Positions 9,093-17,545 of a stretch of DNA of 64,000 nucleotides are shown here, piece after piece (position 1 is the stretch's first letter; each line of letters starts with the position of its first letter). This stretch comes from Miltoncostaea marina (lineage in GTDB: Bacteria > Actinomycetota > Thermoleophilia > Miltoncostaeales > Miltoncostaeaceae). Below the pieces are notes generated by a model. It saw nothing but the letters and a program-made list of their open reading frames with translations. It was not told the DNA's origin and searched no databases. The stretch lies in contig NZ_CP064655.1 in NCBI RefSeq assembly GCF_018141525.1, positions 62,001-126,000 on the forward strand, in the 5' to 3' direction. Position numbers and translations under genes: made by a program.

Positions 9093-12000
9093 CCGCCGCC
9101 CACCGGGGCCGCGATCACGGCGTCGCCGGGCGCAGCCCGCCGGGCCGGCGTGACGGTCCAGCCGGACATCGTGATGCCGACGCTGCGCCCGTCCGGGATC
9201 GGCTGCGGCCCGGGGTCGGTGGACCAGCCGATGCGCGAGCGGCCACGCGGCAGGCGCAGCAGGAGCTCGCGCGGCTCGATGGCGCCGGCCCGGATCGTCC
9301 GCGCCCCCGTCGCGCCGGCGACGGCGACCGACCTGGCCGGTCCGTAGGAGCCCACCTGGAACGTCGCCCGGTACAGGCCGGGCTCCGGGGCGACGACGAT
9401 GATCTCGCCCCTGTCGGCCACGCTCCACTGCATCCACGTGCCCGCGCCCGCCGCCTCGGGCTCGCCGAAGCCGGTGAGGGAGACGGCGACGCCCGGCCGC
9501 GCGGTGACCCGCCACACGGCCACGCCGTTCGCCGCGCGGCCGATCAGCTCGTAGCCGGCGCCCAGCTCCAGGGCCCGCGCCGGGTCGCGCCGGTCGATGA
9601 CCGCCGTGACGCCGAGGGCCGCGAGCGAGCCGGCCGCGCCCGGGGCTGCCGGGTCGAGCACGCCGGCCCGGACGCCGTCGCCCGGGGTGCCCGCCGGCGC
9701 GCCGTTCAGCAGGCGCCGGCCGTGGCCGCGCTGCCACACCAGCGTCTCGGCGCTCGCGGGCTCGCGCGACGCCAGCAGCGGGTACTCGGCGACGATGCCC
9801 GCGGGCGCGCGGTCGAGGAGCGCGTACTCGGGCGGCGCGTCGTCGAGCGGCACGATCGCGGTGCGGTCGGTGCGCAGCTCGAGCTGGCTGGCGGCGATCG
9901 CCAGCAGGCCGAGGCACGCCGCCGCCGCCGTCGCCGCGCCGGCCCGGCCCGTCAGGCGGTGGGCGAGCCCGCCCGCCGACCGGATCGCCATCGCGAGCCC
10001 GAGCGCGGCCATCGGCACGAGTGCGGCCATCAGCACGACGACGAACCGCGACGGCACGCGGAACTCGGTCGCGGCCGCGTGGACGAGCCGCGCCGGCGTC
10101 GTCACCTCGTGCCCCGCGATCGTGAGCGGGCTGGGCAGCGAGAACGCGACCGCCGCGAGGGCGAGCACGGGCAGCACCAGGAGCAGGCGGCGCTCGTCCC
10201 GGCCCAGCGCCCGGCGCCGCAGGATCCCGCGCCCGAGCCAGGCCGCCGCGAGCGCCAGCGTGAGCAGCCCGACGTAGAGCGAGGTCTCGCCGGGGTTGCT
10301 GCCGTGCTGGCGCGCGGCGAGGTAGTCGGCGGTGCGGTCCCCGACGTAGGGGTTGGTCGCGGGCGGGACGACGTACTCGTGGGCCCGCGCGCCGTAGGTC
10401 GCGAGCTCGCCGACGCCGCCGTCGAGGCCGAACGCGCTGTCGCCGGCTCCCAGGCGGCTGATGAGGAAGACCGTGAGCACGGCCGCGGCGGACGCGCCCC
10501 AGGCGATGCCGGCGTCGCGGACCCGCCCGCGCACGGAGCCCTCGGCGCCGGCGAGCATCGCGGCCGGTATCGCGACGCCCACGATCACCAGCCCCATCAG
10601 GCCGTAGTACCCGGAGGTCATCCACAGGGCGCCGAGCGCGCCGGCCACCGCCACCGCGCCGCGCGCGTCGCGCCGGCGGGCCCAGACCACGATCGCCAGG
10701 ATGAGGAGCGGGAACCCCCAGACGTGGGTCAGGGAGGCGTGGTTCTCGGCGCGCGCCAGCAGCCAGGGGAACCCCATGTAGGCGAGGCCGCCCCACGCCG
10801 CGGCCGCCGCGCCCGCGCCGAGCCGCCGCACGAGCCAGTACATCGCGGCTCCCGAGAGGGCGAGGCCCGCGAGCACCACGAGGTTGTAGGCGGCCACCTC
10901 CCCGATCACCGGCGTGAGGAGATGGGCCGGCAGGTACGGCAGCAGCCACTGGATGTTGACGCCGTTGCCCTGCTCCCATCCGAACGGCGCGCCCGTGAGG
11001 GCCACGTGGGTCTGGCCGGCGATCGAGAAACCGCCCTCCTGGGTGGTGCGCCAGAGCCAGGCGACGGTCCCGAGCGGGTCGCCGCGCCCGAGCACGCCGT
11101 GGCCCACGTCCGCGGCCAGCGGCCAGGTCAGGGCCACGGCCGCGAGGGTGGCGCCCGCGAGCACGAGCCCGGCCTCCGCCACGATCGCGCGGCGGGCCGC
11201 CAGGACGCGCATGCCGCTCGCGATCCGCTGCGCCGGCGCGACCTGGCGGTGGACGTGCGCCGCGCCGAGCCAGATGGCGGCGAAGACGCCGCCGCGCTGG
11301 AGCTGGTAGACGGCGAGGATCGCGAGCCCCACCGCGACGTTCACCCAGAGCAGCGCCACGAGGTCGGCCGGCACGACGCAGAGCAGGAGGACGTGGACCG
11401 CGGCGGCCCCGGCGAGCGCGGCCGCGTAGGCATGCCGGCCGAGCGAGAGCTCGTAGCTGACGAGCACGTTCGCCATCGAGAAGCACGTCATCCCGATGCA
11501 GAAGATGACGAGCAGCGACGCCGCCTCCGCGTACTCGTCGCCGAACGACAGCTCGACGATGGTCTCGCCCAGCACCGCGTACGTGCCGAGCAGGAGCGCG
11601 CAGAAGCCCATCGTGACGACCAGCGCGCGGCCCAGGATGTCGATGCTGTCCTCGCCGCGCGCCACCCGCGCCGCGACGCGCGGGAACAGCACGCCGATGA
11701 TCGCGCTGGGCAGGAGCACCGCGAGCTTCGCGAGGTTGGAGGCCGCGCCGTAGATGCCGGCGTCCTCCGGCGACAGCCGGCCCTTCACGACGAGCACGTC
11801 GATGTTCGTGAGCGCCGTCACCGCCAGCACGCCGAGCGCGACCGGGGCCAGGTAGCGGAGGAACGCGACCGAGTCGACGTGGATCTCGGCGACCTTCGCG
11901 CGCAGCGTGTGCCGCGCCCACCACGCGGCCGCCGCCAGCCCGGCGATGGCGGCGACCGCGGTCGCCAGGAGGGCCCCGTACAGGCTCGCGCCGAGCGCCA

Positions 12001-12496
12001 CGAGCGCCGCGAACATCGCCAGGCGCAGCACGGGCGGCAGCGCGACCGCGGCCGACAGCGAGCCGTACCGCTGCAGCCCCTGCAGATCGCCCATCAGGAC
12101 GACGGTCGCGACCGTCGGCAGCAGGCAGAGCCCCGTGATCGCCATCGGCCCGAGGCCGTCGATCTGGAGCATGTGCGAGAGCGGCGCCATGGCCGCCACG
12201 AAGGCCACCGCCATGACGGCGGTCGCCACGCCCGCCATCCGCAGCAGGCGGCCGACGAGCGCCGCCGCGTCGATCTCGCGGCCGCTGGCCGCCCGATGCG
12301 CGACCTCGCGCGACACGGCCATCTGCACGGAGGCCAGCGGCAGCTGGATCAGCATCACGAGCACGAGGAGCGCGGTCAGCACGCCGTACTCGGCCGGCCC
12401 CAGCACCCGCCCCGCGATGATGGTGAAGCCGTAGTTCGTCGCGTTGGCGATCACCATGGCGGCGAAGAGCAGGGCTCCGCCGCGAACGGCCGTCAT
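9089..12496 (-). CDS. Flippase (MATE/MOP-like, Wzx type) fused to a polytopic GT-C/YfhO-like domain
   Basis: A 1135-residue protein in one uninterrupted frame. Residues 1-430 or so form a polysaccharide flippase: 12-14 spans starting with GALLFAAMVIANATNYGFTI, then GRVLGPAEYGVLTALL and NIDVLVVKGRLSPEDAGIYG. Residues 445-990 or so form a second polytopic module with WPLAADVGHGVLGRGDP, APFGWEQGNGVN, THVWGFPLL and YGLMGL; a periplasmic beta-rich tail of about 150 residues ends the protein. The second module runs parallel to the whole protein at 12609-14513, which makes this a fusion of two otherwise separate functions. The ATG at 12496 is the best start; no clear Shine-Dalgarno site is visible. 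A fusion created by lost stop codons cannot be excluded. Confidence 0.75.
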   Translation of the reverse strand: MTAVRGGALLFAAMVIANATNYGFTIIAGRVLGPAEYGVLTALLVLVMLIQLPLASVQMAVSREVAHRAASGREIDAAALVGRLLRMAGVATAVMAVAFVAAMAPLSHMLQIDGLGPMAITGLCLLPTVATVVLMGDLQGLQRYGSLSAAVALPPVLRLAMFAALVALGASLYGALLATAVAAIAGLAAAAWWARHTLRAKVAEIHVDSVAFLRYLAPVALGVLAVTALTNIDVLVVKGRLSPEDAGIYGAASNLAKLAVLLPSAIIGVLFPRVAARVARGEDSIDILGRALVVTMGFCALLLGTYAVLGETIVELSFGDEYAEAASLLVIFCIGMTCFSMANVLVSYELSLGRHAYAAALAGAAAVHVLLLCVVPADLVALLWVNVAVGLAILAVYQLQRGGVFAAIWLGAAHVHRQVAPAQRIASGMRVLAARRAIVAEAGLVLAGATLAAVALTWPLAADVGHGVLGRGDPLGTVAWLWRTTQEGGFSIAGQTHVALTGAPFGWEQGNGVNIQWLLPYLPAHLLTPVIGEVAAYNLVVLAGLALSGAAMYWLVRRLGAGAAAAAWGGLAYMGFPWLLARAENHASLTHVWGFPLLILAIVVWARRRDARGAVAVAGALGALWMTSGYYGLMGLVIVGVAIPAAMLAGAEGSVRGRVRDAGIAWGASAAAVLTVFLISRLGAGDSAFGLDGGVGELATYGARAHEYVVPPATNPYVGDRTADYLAARQHGSNPGETSLYVGLLTLALAAAWLGRGILRRRALGRDERRLLLVLPVLALAAVAFSLPSPLTIAGHEVTTPARLVHAAATEFRVPSRFVVVLMAALVPMAALGLAMAIRSAGGLAHRLTGRAGAATAAAACLGLLAIAASQLELRTDRTAIVPLDDAPPEYALLDRAPAGIVAEYPLLASREPASAETLVWQRGHGRRLLNGAPAGTPGDGVRAGVLDPAAPGAAGSLAALGVTAVIDRRDPARALELGAGYELIGRAANGVAVWRVTARPGVAVSLTGFGEPEAAGAGTWMQWSVADRGEIIVVAPEPGLYRATFQVGSYGPARSVAVAGATGARTIRAGAIEPRELLLRLPRGRSRIGWSTDPGPQPIPDGRSVGITMSGWTVTPARRAAPGDAVIAAPVGGG

Positions 12497-12608
12497 GCCC
12501 GCGGCGGACCGGTCGCGCGCGTGCGCTGAGCCGGATGGCTGGCTCGTTGTGGCGATGGGCTCGTGTCCTCGTCGGGAGACTGCGGTGCCGCGCAGGCGAC
12601 GGCGGAGT

Positions 12609-14513
12609 CTAGATCCCGCCCGCCGGCGACCCCCCGTCCGGCGACGCGCCGGCCGCCGCGAGGCGCGCGACCGCGAAGTCCTCGTCGCGCGCCAGCGGGG
12701 CGAGGCGGGGCCCCGGCCGGCACCGTGCCGGCTGCAGGCCGGCGTCCAGGATGACATAGCGCACGCCCATGCCCTGGAGGCTCCGCAGCGTCTCGCACGA
12801 GCCGACGTCGTCGAGCCCCAGCAGGCGGCCGATCAGGGCCGGGTCGTCGCTGAAGTTGCAGCCGTTGACGAGGGGATGCCCGTGCTGGATCTGCAGGACG
12901 CAGGGGCGCGCGACCCGTCCCACGGCGAGCCCGCCGTACGTCAGCCCCTGATAGTGGATCGCGAGGCCGTCGGGCGCGCCGGCGAGGGCGGTGAGGGCGG
13001 GCGAGGGGGCGACGCGGGTGGTCCCCTCGACGGGCACCGCGGCCACGTCCACCGCCACGACGGCCGCGATCGCCGCGGCCACCGCGGGGACGGCGCGCGG
13101 CGGGATGCGCCGCAGCAGGCGGGCGGCGCCGACACCGGCCAGGACCGCGAGCGCGACCATCGCGAGCATGACGAAGCGCTGACCGGCGCGCAGCGCGGGC
13201 GCGGCCTCCGTCGTGATCATGCTCGGCATCGGCACGTCCACGCCCGCCAGGCCGATCGTCGGCGGCAGCGACCAGACGAGGGCGGCGGCGGCGGTCGCGG
13301 CCGCCAGCAGCCCCGCGGCGGCCGCCCGCGACGGCGGCCGGCGCGCCGGCCGGGGCCGGCGCGCGGACCGGACGGCGCCGCGCGCGAGCCAGGCGCACGC
13401 CACCCCCGCCAGCGCCAGGACGGACAGCCCGAGGTACGAGTTGGTGCCGACCGCGCGCGGCACGGCGTCCACGAGCGCCTCGTAGGGCCCCTCGCCCCAG
13501 GCCCACGCGCTGTGGCCCGGCAGGAGGTACATCAGCGGATGCGCCGACTGGGTGTAGAGGTCCGAGCTCTCGCGGGTGGGGACGTCGGCGAAGCCGTTGG
13601 CCACGCCGATCCCGACGTAGGCGACGAGGCCCGCGACGACCGGGACCGCGGTGAGCGCGACCCGGCCGAGCGCCACGCCCCACCCGCGGGTGTGGGCGAG
13701 CACGGCGAGGGCCACCAGGCCGCAGGCGAGCGCCTCGACCAGCACGTGGAGCGTGAAGTAGGGCGTCCAGAACACGGCCGGGAGGACCGACAGCCCGGCG
13801 AGGAGCGCGCGCCGGCGGTCCGGCCGGCGGATGAGCGCGGTGAACGCCCACAGCACGAGGATGTACGCCCACAGGTGCGTGTAGGTCTGGGCGGCGACGG
13901 CGATCAGGCGGATGTGGGCGAAGAAGCCGGCCGCGATGCCCGCGACCAGGCCGGCGCCCACGCTGCCGGTCAGCCAGCGGACGAACAGGAAGGCCGCGGT
14001 GGCGGTCAGGATCAGCCCGAGCAGCGTGAACAGCCCGTGGGTCGGGATGGCGCCGATCGTGGCGGACCCGAGCCACAGCGGGGCGGACGAGAGCACCGAT
14101 GCCGCGTCGAGGCCGGGCGTCAGCGGGACGCCGCCGGGCGCCGCGATCGAGTGGAGGGTGCCGGACGAGAAGGGCGTCGTCCCCTCGCGGACGATGGCGG
14201 CGAACTTGGCGACGCTTCCGCTGACGTCGTAGCCGATCGGCGCGGTGAGCGTCGTCGCCGGCCGGATGGCGAACGGCCACGTCGCCTCGACCGCCAGCGC
14301 GGCGAACACGCCGAGCGCGAGCACCGCGGCGACGCGGGAGCGGCGCCCCGCGAGCGCCGCCCGCAGGGCGCCCGGCGTCCGGCGCGCGGCCGGGTCGTCG
14401 GCCCGGCTCGCTATGGCAGCCCCTCGCCCGTCCTGCGCAGGCCGGATCCGCTCGTGCTCGGCGACGTCGCCGCCCCCTGCTGCATCGGCGTGAGTATACG
14501 GAGGCCGCCCCAT
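12609..14513 (-). CDS. Polytopic membrane protein, GT-C/YfhO-like, unknown substrate
   Basis: A 634-residue protein with a 50-residue Ala/Arg-rich cytosolic start, about eleven membrane spans from VAAVLALGVFAALAV, and a C-terminal extracytoplasmic part. Motifs in order: WPFAIRPATT, PLWLGSATIG, THLWAYILVLWAF, WTPYFTLHVL, RFVMLAMVALAVLAG, QIQHGHPLVNGCNF and MGVRYVILDAG. The same order occurs in the second half of the neighbouring flippase fusion. YfhO-like proteins glycosylate cell-wall polymers; that function is only suggested here. The ATG at 14513 lies 8 nt after one arm of the divergent palindrome. An out-of-frame ATG at 14485, 7 nt after TATACT, would give a 24-codon ORF instead, so the start is uncertain. 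Confidence 0.65.
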   Translation of the reverse strand: MGRPPYTHADAAGGGDVAEHERIRPAQDGRGAAIASRADDPAARRTPGALRAALAGRRSRVAAVLALGVFAALAVEATWPFAIRPATTLTAPIGYDVSGSVAKFAAIVREGTTPFSSGTLHSIAAPGGVPLTPGLDAASVLSSAPLWLGSATIGAIPTHGLFTLLGLILTATAAFLFVRWLTGSVGAGLVAGIAAGFFAHIRLIAVAAQTYTHLWAYILVLWAFTALIRRPDRRRALLAGLSVLPAVFWTPYFTLHVLVEALACGLVALAVLAHTRGWGVALGRVALTAVPVVAGLVAYVGIGVANGFADVPTRESSDLYTQSAHPLMYLLPGHSAWAWGEGPYEALVDAVPRAVGTNSYLGLSVLALAGVACAWLARGAVRSARRPRPARRPPSRAAAAGLLAAATAAAALVWSLPPTIGLAGVDVPMPSMITTEAAPALRAGQRFVMLAMVALAVLAGVGAARLLRRIPPRAVPAVAAAIAAVVAVDVAAVPVEGTTRVAPSPALTALAGAPDGLAIHYQGLTYGGLAVGRVARPCVLQIQHGHPLVNGCNFSDDPALIGRLLGLDDVGSCETLRSLQGMGVRYVILDAGLQPARCRPGPRLAPLARDEDFAVARLAAAGASPDGGSPAGGI

Positions 14514-14530
14514 GCGGCCTGCGTATACTC
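14492..14530. promoter_or_regulatory. Divergent promoter/operator palindrome
   Basis: Inverted repeat with 17-bp arms (14492-14508 and 14514-14530), one mismatch and a five-base centre. Each arm contains GTATAC, so TATACT hexamers point in both directions. On the plus strand TATACT (14524-14529) lies 6 nt before GTG 14536; on the minus strand TATACG lies 8 nt before ATG 14513. This is both a back-to-back pair of leaderless promoters and a good dimeric repressor site. Confidence 0.6.
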
Positions 14531-14535
14531 GCCGG

Positions 14536-15573
14536 GTGGCCGGGGGGCGGAATCACTCGGCGTCGGAGCGCGCGCCATCGCTGTCCGTCGTGATCCCGGT
14601 CTTCAACGAGCCGGTGTGGATCCGACGGGCCGTGGCGGACCTCGAAGAGGCGGTCCGGCGCTCGCCGTTCGAGGACGTCCGGCTGATCATCGTCGATGAC
14701 GGATCCGATCCGCCGACGCAGGAGGCGCTCGCGACGCTCGAGACGGGCCTCGACCTGACGGTCGTCCGCCAGGCGAACGCGGGCCGCTTCGCCGCGCGTC
14801 GCGCGGGCGTCGCGGCGGCCTCGGGGCAGCTGGTGCTGCTCATCGACAGCCGCGTGTCCCTGGGGCCCGACGCGCTCGCGTTCGTGGCCGAGCGGCTCGC
14901 GGCGGACCCGTCGGCCGTGATCTGGAACGCGCACGTCGACGTGGACGTCGACGGCAACCTCTACGCCCGGTTCTGGAACGTGCTGACCGAGATCGCGTTC
15001 CGGGAGTACTTCGACGACCCCCGGACGACCTCGTACGGGCTCGAGGAGTTCGACCGGTTCCCGAAGGGCACCACGTGCTTCCTCGCGCCGCGCGATGAGC
15101 TGATGGGCGCCATCGAGGCGTTCTCCTCCCACTACGAGGACGTCCGCGACGCGAACGACGACACGGTCATGATCCGGCACCTCGCGGCCCGGCGGCGCAT
15201 CAACATCTCGCCGGGCTTTTCGTGCCTCTACCGGGGGCGCGGCGCGCTGCTGCCGTTCCTCAGGCACAGCCACCACCGGGGCGTCGTCTTCGTCGATGGC
15301 TTCCTCCGGCGCGGGACGCGCTTCCTCGTCCCTCTCCTGCTGTTCTTCCCCGTGAGCGCGCTCGCGGTGGCGGTCGCCGCCGCCCGGCCCCGGGCGGCGC
15401 TGCGGGCGGTCCCCGTCGCCCCGCTGGCCTGCGCGGCGGTCGCGGCCGTCCACCGGCGCCGGCCGGCCGACACGGCCGCGCTGGCGCTGCTCGGCCCGGT
15501 GTGGGCGCTCGTCTACGGCGCCGGGGTGTGGCGCGGCGCGGCCGCCGCGCTGCGAGCGCGGGTGCGCCGGTGA
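14536..15573 (+). CDS. Glycosyltransferase family 2 with C-terminal membrane segments
   Basis: About 345 residues. The GT-A domain shows LSVVIPVFNEPVWI, IIVDDGSDPPTQE, LIDSRVSLGPDAL (a DSR variant of the DXD motif) and DANDDTVMIRHLA. After about residue 250 there are hydrophobic segments (LVPLLLFFPVSALAVAVAA and LGPVWALVYGAGVW), anchoring it to the inner membrane. GTG at 14536 is chosen because it lies 6 nt after TATACT; an in-frame ATG at 14512 lies inside the palindrome and would precede the promoter. The stop overlaps the epimerase start (GTGA), coupling both genes. Donor unknown; UDP-HexNAc would suit the partner. Confidence 0.85.
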   Translation: MAGGRNHSASERAPSLSVVIPVFNEPVWIRRAVADLEEAVRRSPFEDVRLIIVDDGSDPPTQEALATLETGLDLTVVRQANAGRFAARRAGVAAASGQLVLLIDSRVSLGPDALAFVAERLAADPSAVIWNAHVDVDVDGNLYARFWNVLTEIAFREYFDDPRTTSYGLEEFDRFPKGTTCFLAPRDELMGAIEAFSSHYEDVRDANDDTVMIRHLAARRRINISPGFSCLYRGRGALLPFLRHSHHRGVVFVDGFLRRGTRFLVPLLLFFPVSALAVAVAAARPRAALRAVPVAPLACAAVAAVHRRRPADTAALALLGPVWALVYGAGVWRGAAAALRARVRR

Positions 15574-16709
15574 TCGCTGCGATCTACGGCACGACGGGCG
15601 AGCTCATCAAGCTCGCCCCGCTGCTGCGGCGCCTCGCCGAGGCGGGGTGCCCCGCCTTCACCGTGTGCACGGCGCAGCAGCCGGAGCAGATCCCGTCCAT
15701 GCTGGAGGATCTCGGCGTCCCGCCGCCCGACCTCTGGATCGACCGCACGCCGGGCGCGGGCGACCTCGAGCGCGCGGGGCAGATCCCGGGCTGGCTCGCG
15801 GGCGTCGCCCGTGGCGTGATCCGCCACCGCCGGTCGCTGCGCGCCGCGGTGCGCGGCGACGGCCGCCCGCCGCTCGTGCTCGTGCACGGCGACACCTTCA
15901 CCACCGTCATCGGCGCCGTGATCGGCCGGCTGCTGGGCGCCCGCGTCGGGCACGTGGAGGCGGGCCTGCGCAGCGGCGACTGGCGCAACCCCTTTCCGGA
16001 GGAGCTCGACCGGCGCATCACGTCACGTCTGGCGCAGCTGCACTTCGCCCCCGGCTCCTGGGCCGCCGGCAACCTCCGGCGCGCACGGGTCGGCGGCACG
16101 ATCGTCGACACCGGCGGCAACACCATCCGCGACGCCCTCGCGCTGGTCGACGACGACGCGCCGATGCCCGCCGGCGTGCCCCCCGGCCGCTTCGGGCTCG
16201 TCTCGATCCACCGCTTCGAGCTGCTCCGCTCGCGGTCGGCCCTCGCCGCCGTCCTCGAGGTGCTGCGCGAGGAGGCGCAGCGGCTCCCGCTGGTGTTCAT
16301 CGACCACCCGGTCACGGTGCAGGCGCTGCGCTCGCAGGGCCTCGACCACCTCGTCGCCGCCCCGGGCATCCACCGCGTGCCGCGCCAGCGCTACGTGCCG
16401 TTCATCTCGCTGCTGAAGCGCAGCGAGTACCTGGTGACCGACTCGGGCGGATGCCAGGAGGAGTGCGCCGAGCTCGGGCACCCCTGCCTCGTGCACCGGG
16501 CGGCCACCGAGCGTCAGGACGGACTGGACGGCCCCGTCGTGCTCTCGGGGCTGGACGTCGGCGTCCTCCGCGGGTTCCTCGCCGAACGGCCGTCCGGCGC
16601 GCCGGCCGGCGCCACGGTGAGCCCCACCGCCGTCATCCTCGAGTACCTCGTCAGCGCCGGTCACGCGCCGGCCGACGGCCTCGCGCACGGGGAGCGCGCG
16701 TTGCGCTGA
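15570..16709 (+). CDS. wecB: UDP-N-acetylglucosamine 2-epimerase (non-hydrolysing type)
   Basis: A 379-residue enzyme that interconverts UDP-GlcNAc and UDP-ManNAc, or a related UDP-HexNAc pair, in the cytosol. Family motifs: AIYGTTGELIKLAPLL at the start, LVHGDTFTTVIGAVIG (about residues 95-110), GHVEAGLRSG (about 130), FPEELDRRIT, VSIHRFE, and the UDP-binding TDSGGCQEECAELGHP near residue 290. The length is normal for WecB/MnaA. It starts with GTG inside the stop of the GT2 gene, so its product probably feeds that enzyme. The exact HexNAc is inference. Confidence 0.85.
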   Translation: MIAAIYGTTGELIKLAPLLRRLAEAGCPAFTVCTAQQPEQIPSMLEDLGVPPPDLWIDRTPGAGDLERAGQIPGWLAGVARGVIRHRRSLRAAVRGDGRPPLVLVHGDTFTTVIGAVIGRLLGARVGHVEAGLRSGDWRNPFPEELDRRITSRLAQLHFAPGSWAAGNLRRARVGGTIVDTGGNTIRDALALVDDDAPMPAGVPPGRFGLVSIHRFELLRSRSALAAVLEVLREEAQRLPLVFIDHPVTVQALRSQGLDHLVAAPGIHRVPRQRYVPFISLLKRSEYLVTDSGGCQEECAELGHPCLVHRAATERQDGLDGPVVLSGLDVGVLRGFLAERPSGAPAGATVSPTAVILEYLVSAGHAPADGLAHGERALR

Positions 16710-16739
16710 CGCCCGCCGTCGCGGGCGCCCGGGGCGTCA
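16707..16739. terminator. Bidirectional hairpin between wecB and methyltransferase
   Basis: TGACGCCC (16707-16714) pairs with GGGCGTCA (16732-16739). An alternative inner hairpin is GCCCGC/GCGGGC (16711-16716 and 16721-16726). It overlaps both stop codons of the convergent genes. There is no T-tract. Confidence 0.5.
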
Positions 16740-17501
16740 GGCCGGGCCGGGCGGCCTGCGCGTCGCGAGCACGCCGATGAAGTGCGCGTGGCGCGGGAAG
16801 CGGCGGGCGAGCGCCCTCGCCGTCCGTCCCGGCGCGGGGTGGAAGCCGCTCGCGAAGGTCCGGGCGACCTCGAAGCCGTGCGCCTCGAAGATCGCGCAGA
16901 GGCCGTCGAGCGTCAGGACCCGGGTGTGCAGCCACGAGGCGCCGTGCTCGGGGGGCTCGCCGAGATGGAGCGCGAGCGGGTTGCCGATGTTGCCTCGCTC
17001 GCTGACGTTCGTCAGCGAGAACGGCATCCAGCCGGCGGCGAGCGCCGCGACGTTGTGCCAGCTCGCGAGGTTCTCGGTGCAGACGAGCGCCTGCCCGCCG
17101 GGCCGGAGGACGCGCCCGATCTCGCTCACGAAGTGATCGAGCCGGTCGACGTGCTCGATGACCTGGTTCGCGTGGACCAGGTCGAAGGACTCGTCGTCGA
17201 ACGGCCAGCGCTCGTCGAGGTCGCCGGGCCGGACGTCGAAGCCGCGCGCCCGGGCCAGCTCCCGTCGCTCGTCGACGATCTCGATGCCCGAGACCCGCTC
17301 GGGGGCGAAGCCGCCGCTCGACGCGACGCGCGAGGTCCACTCGCCGTCGTCGCAGCCCACGTCCAGCATGGCGGCGCCGGGCCGCCTCGGCACGAGGTCG
17401 AGGATCTGCTGCCGATACGAGCGCTCGGCGTCGTCCCACATCCGCTCCATCCAGCGGCGGAGCGCCGCGCGCGGCTCGATCGATCGCTGGGTGGCCGTCA
17501 C
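16737..17501 (-). CDS. SAM-dependent methyltransferase (class I)
   Basis: A 254-residue methyltransferase: motif I MLDVGCDDGEWTSRV (about residues 44-58), IEIVDERRELARARG, then DLVHANQVIEHVDRLD and GRVLRPGGQALVC. The C-terminal third is typical of enzymes found in surface-glycan loci, but the substrate is unknown. The gene is monocistronic, convergent with wecB. GTG at 17501 is used because TACACT ends 8 nt upstream, fitting the leaderless pattern here. Confidence 0.85.
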   Translation of the reverse strand: MTATQRSIEPRAALRRWMERMWDDAERSYRQQILDLVPRRPGAAMLDVGCDDGEWTSRVASSGGFAPERVSGIEIVDERRELARARGFDVRPGDLDERWPFDDESFDLVHANQVIEHVDRLDHFVSEIGRVLRPGGQALVCTENLASWHNVAALAAGWMPFSLTNVSERGNIGNPLALHLGEPPEHGASWLHTRVLTLDGLCAIFEAHGFEVARTFASGFHPAPGRTARALARRFPRHAHFIGVLATRRPPGPA

Positions 17502-17509
17502 GGCGCGGG

Positions 17510-17515
17510 AGTGTA
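17510..17515 (-). promoter_or_regulatory. -10 element for the methyltransferase
   Basis: TACACT on the minus strand, 8 nt before GTG 17501; no Shine-Dalgarno site lies between. Confidence 0.45.
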
Positions 17516-17545
17516 CGCGATGCGCTCGCGCGGCACGGCGGGCGC

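Noticed and set aside
9722-12529. 935-residue plus-strand open frame across the flippase fusion
   Set aside because: Compositional shadow (Arg/Gln/His-rich) opposite a well-formed membrane protein.
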